Assembly: GCF_900110955.1 (NCBI RefSeq)
Contig: NZ_FOFR01000014.1
Location: forward strand, 124,001-188,000
From: Lentzea xinjiangensis
Lineage (GTDB): Bacteria > Actinomycetota > Actinomycetes > Mycobacteriales > Pseudonocardiaceae
Length of the DNA: 64,000 nt
Reading direction: 5' to 3'
Each line of letters opens with the position of its first letter. Position 1 is the first letter of the stretch. Shown piece by piece: positions 15,924-23,023 of this stretch. Under the pieces are notes generated by a model that searched no databases, was not told the DNA's origin, and was given only the letters and a program-made list of their open reading frames with translations. A program made the translations under genes and the position numbers.

Positions 15924-15953
15924 ATGGCGCTGGACACGCCGTGGCGGGCGTAG
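15924..15953 (+). CDS. Nine-codon ORF behind a strong ribosome-binding site
   Basis: ATG at 15924 follows GAGGAGAG at a good distance and encodes MALDTPWRA before a TAG. A LacI-type operator-like site precedes it. The peptide is not recognised. It may be the truncated 5-prime end of a lost sugar-utilisation gene, a leader peptide, or chance. No recognisable gene continues between 15954 and 16048. Confidence 0.3.
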   Translation: MALDTPWRA

Positions 15954-16048
15954 GGAGAACCGGCCGACGGATTCCCGCGAGCACGGGGCGGGGCGAGATT
16001 CGGGTGGTCTGGTCGTGTCGCAACCGGGCCACGTGGCCGGGGATGAGC

Positions 16049-16075
16049 GGTCGAAGACCCTGACGGTCTTCGGCC
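16049..16075. terminator. Hairpin downstream of LacI gene, first
   Basis: GGTCGAAGACC and GGTCTTCGGCC pair over 11 positions (one G-U) around a five-base loop. It follows the stronger 16098-16127 hairpin in the LacI direction. No T tract. Confidence 0.45.
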
Positions 16076-16097
16076 AGGACGTCGTCGGAGGTCCGGA

Positions 16098-16127
16098 GGC
16101 CGGGTCCGGCCGACGCCGGGCCCGGCC
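16098..16127 (-). terminator. GC-rich hairpin terminator of the LacI gene
   Basis: Thirteen pairs with one G-U (16098-16110 with 16115-16127) close a CGAC loop, 55 bases after the LacI stop. Confidence 0.6.
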
Positions 16128-16181
16128 CTCCCGCCTCCGGCGCACCTCGCCAGGCCACCGGTCGCCGCGCACGAGGCCCGG

Positions 16182-17198
16182 TCAGGCGCTCGCCCGCCTG
16201 ATCAACGTCGTCGGCAGCAGCAACGACGGTGGCAGCCCGTCCTCACCCGCCAGCTCGGCGAGCAGCCGCCACGTCATCGTGCGGCCGAGTTCCTCGACGT
16301 CCTGCCGGATCGTCGTGAGCGGTGGTGTCGCGGTCGCGGCGAACACCGAGTCGTCGAACCCGACCACGGCGACGTCCTCCGGCACGCGCTTGCCCCGCGC
16401 GTGGAGCACCTGCAACGCGCCCAGGGCCATGATGTCCGCCGCGACGAACACCGCGTCGAGGTCGGGTGCCTTGCGCAGCAACCGTTCCATGGCCCGCGCC
16501 CCGCTCTCGGGCGTGAAGTCGCCGTGCGCGACCAGGCCGGTGGCGATCTTGGCCTCGCTCAGCCCGCGCCGGAACCCGCTCAGCCGGTCCGCGCCGACGG
16601 CCATGTCCTTCGGGCCGGCCACGGTGCCGATCCTCTTGCGCCCCAACGAGGCCAGGTGCCGTGCGGCCTCCAGCGCGCCGCTGAAGTTGTCCGCGTCCAC
16701 GAACGGGACCGTCTTGCCGAGCGGGCGCCCGCCGGAGACCACGGGCAGGCCGATCTCGGCGAGCATCGGCACCAGCGGGTCCTCGCCGTGCAGGCTGACC
16801 AGCAACGCCCCGTCGACGTGCCCGCTGCTCAGGTAGGTGACGAGGTCCTCGGTGTCCGACGGCTGGCTCATCATCAGCAGGAGCTGCGTGTGCCGCCCGG
16901 CCAGTTCGGAGTGGACCCCGCGCAGCACCCCGGCGAAGAACGGGTCGGACAGCACCCGGCCGGTCGGCTCCGAGACGACGAGGGCGATCGCGTTGGCGCG
17001 GTTGCCGGCGAGCGCCCGCGCGGCCTGGTTGGGGGAGTAGCCCAGCTCGGCGATCGCGGCGTGCACGGCTTCGCGGGCCTTGGCGCTGACGTACTGCTCG
17101 TCGTTGATCACGCGCGAGACGGTCGACTTGGACACACCCGCGACCCGCGCGACTTCTTCGATCCGCGGGCCGGGACGTCGTTTCGCCGTCTCGGTCAT
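16182..17198 (-). CDS. LacI-family transcriptional regulator
   Basis: This 338-residue repressor has an N-terminal helix-turn-helix and hinge (IEEVARVAGVSKSTVSRVINDEQYVSAKAREAV, LGYSPNQAARALAGNRANAI) and a periplasmic-binding-protein-like effector domain ending in VAVVGFDDSVFAATATPPLTTI. LacI proteins usually repress sugar catabolic or transport genes until a sugar binds. No sugar ABC transporter or hydrolase is directly adjacent, so it looks orphaned. The operator-like site at 15864 is a plausible target, and the GH13 operators 4 kb away are a weaker candidate because their sequence differs. It is divergent from the SARP gene. Confidence 0.93.
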   Translation of the reverse strand: MTETAKRRPGPRIEEVARVAGVSKSTVSRVINDEQYVSAKAREAVHAAIAELGYSPNQAARALAGNRANAIALVVSEPTGRVLSDPFFAGVLRGVHSELAGRHTQLLLMMSQPSDTEDLVTYLSSGHVDGALLVSLHGEDPLVPMLAEIGLPVVSGGRPLGKTVPFVDADNFSGALEAARHLASLGRKRIGTVAGPKDMAVGADRLSGFRRGLSEAKIATGLVAHGDFTPESGARAMERLLRKAPDLDAVFVAADIMALGALQVLHARGKRVPEDVAVVGFDDSVFAATATPPLTTIRQDVEELGRTMTWRLLAELAGEDGLPPSLLLPTTLIRRASA

Positions 17199-17374
17199 GC
17201 GGTCATCCTAGGCTGCTTGGCCCGTCCATGATCTGCACACCCGCACCGGGTGCCGGCTCCGGTCCGTCACGGTTCCCCCTCCTCACAGCGGTGCGGGGGA
17301 AGTGTCGGAGATCGGCTGCACAAATTCCGCACAGGCGCCCCGAGTTCTGGCACCATGCGCTGCGAGGAGGGTCA

Positions 17375-20092
17375 GTGCGGTATCGGCTTCTTGGTCCGCT
17401 GCAGATCTCGCGCGGGGGCGTGGAACTGCGGCCGGGCGGGCCCCGGCAACGGGCGCTGCTGGCGGCGTTGGCGTTGCACGCCAACGAGACGGTCAGCTTC
17501 GAACACCTGAGCGAGGCGGTGTGGGAATCCCCGCCCGCGGCACCGGAGTCCAACATCCGCACCTACGTGGCCGCCTTGCGCAAGCTCGTGCCGGACGACG
17601 TCGTCACCGTGCCGGGCGGCTACCGGTTGGCGGTACCGGCCGACGAGGTCGACGTCGCGGTCTTCGAGCGGCTGTGCGCGGCCGGGGACGAGGCGGTCAA
17701 ACGGGGCGACCACCGCGGCGCGGTGGGCAGGTACCAGGAGGCGCTCGCCCTGTGGCGCGGCCCCGCGCTCGACGGCCTCGCGGTCGGGGCGCGGCTCGAG
17801 GCCGAGCTGACGCTGCTGCAGGAACGCAGGCTCACGGTCGCCGAGCAGCACGCGCGCCTGGCGATCGAGCTGGGGCAGGGCGAGCGGCTCATCGCCGAGC
17901 TGCGCCGGCTGACGAAGCAGTTCCCGCTGCGCGAACAGCTCTGGCTGCAGCTCATGAACGCGTTGCACCGGGCCAACCGCCCCGCCGAGGCGTTGCAGAC
18001 GTTCGAGGAGGTGCGGGTGCTGCTGGCCGAGGAGCTCGGCACCGATCCCGGCTCCGACCTGCGCGAGCTGCACGAACGGCTGTTGCGGGGCGACGAGCCG
18101 CGGCTCGCGCTCAACACGCTGCCCCGTGACGTCGCGGACTTCACCGGGCGCGCGGCCGAGATGGACCGGCTGATCGAGGCCGTCACCGGGCGGTCGGCGG
18201 TCGTGATCTCCGCGATCGACGGCATGCCGGGAGTCGGCAAGACGACGCTGGCCGTCCACTTGGCGCACCGGTTGGAGTATCCGGACGGTCAGCTTTTCAT
18301 CGACCTGCACGCGCACACGGCGGGCCGTGCGCCCGTTGAACCGACAGACGCGCTGGACGTGTTGCTGCGCGCGCTCGGTCTGGAGGACATCCCGGTCGGC
18401 TTGGACGAACGGGCGGCGCTGTGGCGGGCCGAGCTGTCGCGCCGGCGGTTGCTGGTCGTGCTCGACAACGCGGCGAGCGCCGACCAGGTGCGGCCGCTGC
18501 TGCCGGGCGTGCCGGGCTCGCTGGTGCTCGTGACGTCGCGCGCGCGGCTGGTCGAGCTGGAAGGCACGTCCACGCTCACGCTGGACGTGCTCTCCGAGGC
18601 GGAGGCGCTGCAGCTCTTCGCGACGATCGTCGGCGACGAGCGCGGGCTGGCCGAGGAGGCCCGCGAGGTCGTCGAGCTGTGCGGCAGGCTGCCGCTGGCC
18701 GTGCGGCTGGCCGCCGGCCGGTTGCGCAGCCGTCCGACGTGGACCACCGCCCACCTCGCGACCCGGCTGCGCGAGGGGCGATTATCCGAACTGGACGCGG
18801 TGTTCGCGTTGTCGTTCGGCCAGCTCCCTGCCGGGCACCGGCGGCTCTTCGCCCTGCTGGGCCTGCACCACGGCACGGACTTCGACGTCGACCAGGCGGC
18901 CGCGCTGGGTGGGCTCGACCTGCTGGTCTGCGACGGGGTCCTCGAGGACCTGGTCGACGTCCACCTGCTCGAGGCGACCACGCTCGGCCGCTACCGGATG
19001 CACGACCTGCTGCGGCAGTACGCGCGATCCAAGGTGGACGCGCCGCGTGAGCCGCTGACCCGGCTGCTCGACCACTTCCTCGACACCGCGAACCAGGCGA
19101 CGAGGCTGATGTCGCCCGCGGCCCGCCGCTACGAGGTCGACATCACCTACCGGCCGGCGTCGCGGCTGGTGCTGCGCGACTACGACCACGCGGTGGAGTG
19201 GCTGGAGACCGAACGGCAAACGCTCGTCGCCGCCGTGGCGTTGTCACTCGACGGTGGTTGGCGCACGCACACCTGGCAGCTCGCACGCGCGTTGACGTTC
19301 TTCTGCATGGTGCGCGGCCACACGCGTGACTGGGCCACGATCAACGAACTGGCGCTGGAGGCCGCCGCCGACAACCCCGCCGCGCTCGCCATCACCACGA
19401 AGAACTACGCGATGGTGTTCTGGCAGACCGCGCAGTACGCGAAGGCGATCCACCACAACGAACGCGCGATCGAGATGCTCCGCGACCAGGGCGACCTCCA
19501 GGGCGTCGCGGGCACGCTGAACAACCTCTCCCTGGTGTACCGGAGCATGGGCCGCCACGCCGAGGCCGCCGACCTGCTGGAACAGGCGATCACGGTGGCC
19601 CGCGAACTCGGCGACCGCCACCTCGAGTCGCAGGCGATGAGCAACGTCAGCAACATCTACAGCGCGCTCGGCCGCTACGACGAGGCGCTGCGGGCCTGCA
19701 CGTCCGCCCTGGCGCTGATGCGCGAGCTGGGCAGCCGCCGCGACGAGGCCGACACCCGGAGCGCGCTGGGCATGATCCTGCACGCCATGGGCAGGCACGA
19801 GGAGGCGCTGGCGGCGTTGAGGTCGGCGCTGGCGGCGGTCCGCGCCATCGGTGACGTCACGACGGAAACGGTGGTGCTGAACTACCTGGGCGAGGTGCTC
19901 ACCGCGGCCGGCCGCCCGGCGGAGGCGGTGGTGCTGCTGCGGGAGGCCCTGGAGCTGGCCGAACGCATCGACGACCGCCGCGAGGCCGCGAACGCGCACA
20001 AGCACCTGGCTCGCGCGGTGGCGGACCCGGCGGAGGCGGAGCGGCACCGCAGGGAGGCCGAGGAGCGGTTCGCGGCTTTGGGTGCCGGCTGA
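17375..20092 (+). CDS. SARP-type regulator with NB-ARC and TPR domains, 1
   Basis: This is a 905-residue regulator. An OmpR-like winged helix (VRYRLLGPLQISRGGVEL; about 1-90) is followed by the BTAD domain (about 95-240), an NB-ARC ATPase with P-loop GMPGVGKTTLAVHLAH (about 285-300) and at least five TPRs in the C-terminal third (YAKAIHHNERAIEML, HAEAADLLEQAITVA and so on). The GTG at 17375 has GAGGAGGG four bases upstream. AfsR/SARP-like proteins activate secondary metabolism or development genes, with ATP binding gating activity. No biosynthetic genes are next to it. The target is unknown. Confidence 0.93.
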   Translation: MRYRLLGPLQISRGGVELRPGGPRQRALLAALALHANETVSFEHLSEAVWESPPAAPESNIRTYVAALRKLVPDDVVTVPGGYRLAVPADEVDVAVFERLCAAGDEAVKRGDHRGAVGRYQEALALWRGPALDGLAVGARLEAELTLLQERRLTVAEQHARLAIELGQGERLIAELRRLTKQFPLREQLWLQLMNALHRANRPAEALQTFEEVRVLLAEELGTDPGSDLRELHERLLRGDEPRLALNTLPRDVADFTGRAAEMDRLIEAVTGRSAVVISAIDGMPGVGKTTLAVHLAHRLEYPDGQLFIDLHAHTAGRAPVEPTDALDVLLRALGLEDIPVGLDERAALWRAELSRRRLLVVLDNAASADQVRPLLPGVPGSLVLVTSRARLVELEGTSTLTLDVLSEAEALQLFATIVGDERGLAEEAREVVELCGRLPLAVRLAAGRLRSRPTWTTAHLATRLREGRLSELDAVFALSFGQLPAGHRRLFALLGLHHGTDFDVDQAAALGGLDLLVCDGVLEDLVDVHLLEATTLGRYRMHDLLRQYARSKVDAPREPLTRLLDHFLDTANQATRLMSPAARRYEVDITYRPASRLVLRDYDHAVEWLETERQTLVAAVALSLDGGWRTHTWQLARALTFFCMVRGHTRDWATINELALEAAADNPAALAITTKNYAMVFWQTAQYAKAIHHNERAIEMLRDQGDLQGVAGTLNNLSLVYRSMGRHAEAADLLEQAITVARELGDRHLESQAMSNVSNIYSALGRYDEALRACTSALALMRELGSRRDEADTRSALGMILHAMGRHEEALAALRSALAAVRAIGDVTTETVVLNYLGEVLTAAGRPAEAVVLLREALELAERIDDRREAANAHKHLARAVADPAEAERHRREAEERFAALGAG

Positions 20093-20095
20093 TCG

Positions 20096-20129
20096 GGCCT
20101 GGCGTTCCGTTCCCAACCTCGGCCAGGCC
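20096..20129 (+). terminator. Hairpin after the first SARP gene
   Basis: GGCCTGGC (20096-20103) pairs with GCCAGGCC (20122-20129). A second inverted repeat, CGAAGGCGCG/CGCGCCTTCG (20141-20150 with 20170-20179), follows. Neither has a T tract. The remainder of 20180-20322 shows nothing recognisable. Confidence 0.5.
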
Positions 20130-20322
20130 GCACTGCACCCCGAAGGCGCGCTGAGCTCACAGCCGTCGTCGCGCCTTCGCGGTGGGCGGGGACCGACGGG
20201 CAGAACCTTCGTCGTTTCAGAGGATTTCCTCCGACGGGATGTAGACACGGCGTGCCCGGCTCCGACGTCTCACGCGAGGATGTGGCCGACCGGCTGCGTC
20301 CACGACGAAGACCAAGGGGCCG

Positions 20323-20718
20323 ATGGTGAAGTACGTGATCATGATCCACTCCAACCCGCAGCCGTGGGGGCACCCGACCTCCGACTACCTCCCCGACTAC
20401 CAGGTCATGCCGGACGAACAGCGGGAACGGCTGAACGCCGATTTCGAGGCCATGCTCGCGGACCTGCGGGAGAAGGGCGAGCTGCTGGGCGGCGAGGCGC
20501 TGGGAGCGCCCGAGTCGTCACGGCTCTACCGCTGGAGCGACGGCAAGCCTCTGGTTACCGACGGCCCGTACTCGGAGGCCAAGGAGCACCTGGCCGGGTT
20601 CTTCCTCGTCGACGTGGACAGCCAGGAGCGCGCGGAGGAGATCGCGGCACGGTTCGCCGGTCCGGGCGAGACCGTCGAGCTGCGTCCTGCGATGTGGCCA
20701 GGGGGTTCCGACCAGTGA
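20323..20718 (+). CDS. YCII-related (DGPF) protein
   Basis: This 131-residue protein of the YCII/DGPF family starts KYVIMIHSNPQPW and contains VTDGPYSEAKEHLAGFFLVDVDS, where DGPY is the family signature (VTDGPF variant). The fold is a dimeric alpha-beta ferredoxin-like domain. Its function is not established, though catalytic roles have been suggested. The stop overlaps the GTG of the sigma factor (GTGA), the standard arrangement for ECF42-type sigma factors and their DGPF partners. The two are almost certainly co-regulated and functionally linked. Confidence 0.9.
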   Translation: MVKYVIMIHSNPQPWGHPTSDYLPDYQVMPDEQRERLNADFEAMLADLREKGELLGGEALGAPESSRLYRWSDGKPLVTDGPYSEAKEHLAGFFLVDVDSQERAEEIAARFAGPGETVELRPAMWPGGSDQ

Positions 20719-21956
20719 CCGCACAGGTGGTCGAGGACGTGTGGCGGCAGGAGTCCGCGCACGTCCTCGCCGCCCTGCTGCACCGGTACGGCGACCTGGG
20801 CGACTGCGAGGACGCGGCGCAGGAGGCAGCCGAGGCGGCGGCGCGGCAGTGGGACCGGGACGGCGTGCCCGACAATCCCCGCGGTTGGCTCATCAGGGTC
20901 GCGTCCCGGCGAGTGATCGACCGGATGCGAACCGACGACGCGCGGACAGCGCGGGAGAACGCTCTCAGCGCCGCACTTCCCTCCGACGCCCACCTCTCCC
21001 AGGCCGCCGGCCGGTCACCCCACGACGAAGCCGACGACACCCTGCGGTTGTCGCTGCTGTGCTGTCACCCGAGCCTGAGCCGGTCCTCGCAGGTCGCGTT
21101 GACGTTGCACGCCGTCGGCGGGCTGAGCACGGCGCAGATCGCCGCCGCGTACCTGGTTCCCGAGCGCACGATGACGCAACGCCTCACCAGGGCGCGCTCC
21201 ACGTTGCGGGCGGCAGGTGCGGTGTTCACGCTCCCGGCCCGCGCCGACCTGCCCGCGCGCATCGCCGCCGTGCTCGACGTTTGCCACCTGATGTTCACCG
21301 AAGGACACACGCGTTCCACCGGTGACGCACTGGTCGACTCGCCGCTGGCCGAGGAAGCCATCCGCCTCACCCGGCAACTGCACTCGGTCGTACCCGACCA
21401 CGACGAGGTCGCCGGCGCACTGGCGTTGATGCTCCTGACGCATGCCCGCGCGGCTGCCCGGACCGAGGACGGAAACCTCGTGCCGCTCGCGGAGCAGAAC
21501 CGGTCCCGGTGGGACCACCGGCGGATCGCCGAAGGCGTGCGGATCCTGGAACGGGTGCTGCCGCGCGGGCACGTCGGCAGGTTCCAGTTGCAGGCCGCGA
21601 TCGCCGCCGTCCACGCGGAGGCCGAGAGCTGGGAAGGAACCGACTGGCGGCAGATCACCCTGCTCTACGCCATGCTGGCGCGGGTGGCACCGAGCCCGGC
21701 CGTGACGCTCAACCAGGCGGTCGCGGTCGGGATGGCGTTCGGCCCCGAGGACGGCTTGGCCCTCCTCGGTCCGTTGCTCGACGATCCCGTGACGAGGCGG
21801 CACCACCGCACTCACGCTGTACGCGCGCACCTGATGGAAATGACCGGCGACCTGCCCGGTGCGCTCGACAGCTACCGCCAGGCAGCCCGTCTCACGGCGA
21901 GCCAACCCGAGCAGCGCTACCTCAACGCCCGGATTGGCCGTCTCGTCGCGACGTGA
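20715..21956 (+). CDS. ECF sigma factor of the ECF42 type with C-terminal TPR-like domain
   Basis: This 413-residue sigma factor has region 2 around DCEDAAQEAAEAAARQWDRDGVPDNPRGWLIRVASRRVIDRMR, region 4 around GGLSTAQIAAAYLVPERTMTQRLTRAR, and a long C-terminal helical extension (MFTEGH, QIALLYAMLARVAPSPAV-like sequence) typical of ECF42 sigma factors. That extension is needed for activity in studied members, and no anti-sigma factor is used. The GTG at 20715 overlaps the YCII stop, which fixes the start. Members probably activate their own DGPF gene. Confidence 0.92.
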   Translation: MTAQVVEDVWRQESAHVLAALLHRYGDLGDCEDAAQEAAEAAARQWDRDGVPDNPRGWLIRVASRRVIDRMRTDDARTARENALSAALPSDAHLSQAAGRSPHDEADDTLRLSLLCCHPSLSRSSQVALTLHAVGGLSTAQIAAAYLVPERTMTQRLTRARSTLRAAGAVFTLPARADLPARIAAVLDVCHLMFTEGHTRSTGDALVDSPLAEEAIRLTRQLHSVVPDHDEVAGALALMLLTHARAAARTEDGNLVPLAEQNRSRWDHRRIAEGVRILERVLPRGHVGRFQLQAAIAAVHAEAESWEGTDWRQITLLYAMLARVAPSPAVTLNQAVAVGMAFGPEDGLALLGPLLDDPVTRRHHRTHAVRAHLMEMTGDLPGALDSYRQAARLTASQPEQRYLNARIGRLVAT

Positions 21957-22023
21957 GGCCGGACGCCCACGAGGCTCCGGCGCCGACGAAGCGCTCGACC
22001 GCGCCCTGCTCACATGACACACC

Positions 22024-22062
22024 CTGCCGCGGTCACCTCGACGTTCGAGGTGACCGCGGCAG
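22024..22062. terminator. Perfect 18-bp hairpin, bidirectional terminator
   Basis: CTGCCGCGGTCACCTCGA (22024-22041) pairs perfectly with 22045-22062 around a CGT loop. It lies between the rightward sigma gene and the leftward secreted-protein gene. The rest of 21957-22208 shows no gene. Confidence 0.75.
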
Positions 22063-22208
22063 TAGGACACGACCAGCCGGGCCATGATCCAACTAGGGCC
22101 ACTCCGCCGTCGGACGTCGACGGCACGTCACGCCTGTGGTAACTGACGTCGATTCGTGCCCACGGGCCAGCCACGTGCTCCGCGATCGTCTCCCGGTCAA
22201 GGCTCGTA

Positions 22209-22715
22209 TCACGGGTAGTAGACGATGCCCTCGGCGTGGACGTACGGCCCGCCGGTCCCGCGGGTCGGGTTGGCTTCGAACTGGTAGTCCCCGCCACTGG
22301 TGTGCCAGATCAGATCGTCGGCGCCGTCACAGCCGTTGGCCGTCTTCGTGCCCAGGCTGTACCAGTAGACCCCGTTCCAGCGCCAGAGCGTGAAGTTCAT
22401 CCTGCTGCACGGGCTGCCCGTGCTGAGGTCGTAGACCTTGTTGACCTTGATGTTGGTGTACCCCACCCCCGTCGAGGTCCACTGGCGCGAGTACTTGGAG
22501 AATGACGCCTCGACCCACCAGTCGAACCGGCCGGCCAGGATCCCGACCTCGTCCCCGGTCGTCCGCTCGGTCTTGCCGACGCCGGCCGGCCCGTCGTGGT
22601 GTGCGCCAGCGCCCGCGGACGGCACCGCGAGCGCGGTCGTCGCCGAACTCGCCATCCCCAGAACAGCCACTGCCGTCGTGATCATGGCGATCAGGACACG
22701 TTGTGCTGTTGGCAC
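22209..22715 (-). CDS. Secreted protein of unknown function
   Basis: This 168-residue protein has a signal peptide (RVLIAMITTAVAVLGMASSATTALA) and an aromatic-rich mature part (FDWWVEASFSKYSRQWTSTGVGYTNIKV ... NFTLWRWNGVYWYSLG) with two cysteines (SPCSRM, NGCDGAD). The GTG start has AGGGAGG four bases upstream. The pattern of short beta strands with Trp and Tyr suggests a small beta-barrel or carbohydrate-binding fold, but no family is recognised with confidence. It is divergent from the second SARP gene. Confidence 0.75.
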   Translation of the reverse strand: MPTAQRVLIAMITTAVAVLGMASSATTALAVPSAGAGAHHDGPAGVGKTERTTGDEVGILAGRFDWWVEASFSKYSRQWTSTGVGYTNIKVNKVYDLSTGSPCSRMNFTLWRWNGVYWYSLGTKTANGCDGADDLIWHTSGGDYQFEANPTRGTGGPYVHAEGIVYYP

Positions 22716-23023
22716 GATCCCTCCCTGGATGTGCGTTGCGTTCAGGTCGCGAAGGATTTCGCTTCCGTGGTTCCGACTGTCGGCCGCCTCTCGTGCGAAA
22801 TGCTTGCTTTTTCCTGCTTCGGGCAGCTCAGGCCGGTGTGCGCGGTGCCTGGGAAGCAGGATTTGCCGTTGATCTCACGTGTCTGCTCTCCGTGGCCGGC
22901 GGCTGAACCGGGTGGCTGCGCTCCGGCTCGGCCGAGAGCGCGGCCGATTGTGTGAACCGCCTGTCAGTCGCCCACGCCACGCAGACCAGGCCGCTATTCA
23001 TGGACGGGGGAGAGGAGGCGGCC
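22716..23023. other. Divergent intergenic region without a gene
   Basis: This is a 308-base gap between the leftward secreted-protein gene and the rightward SARP gene. It is less GC-rich in the middle (AAATGCTTGCTTTTTCCTGC near 22798), which suits promoters in both directions. No ORF with a ribosome-binding site was recognised. Confidence 0.5.

Noticed and set aside
16182-17198. LacI protein as the sure regulator of the alpha-glucosidase
   Set aside because: It is 4 kb away with a different operator type nearby. Stated only as a weaker possibility.
17199-17374. Search for TTGCAAA-type operator before the LacI gene to tie it to the GH13 gene
   Set aside because: No matching palindrome is present, so autoregulation through that motif is not supported.
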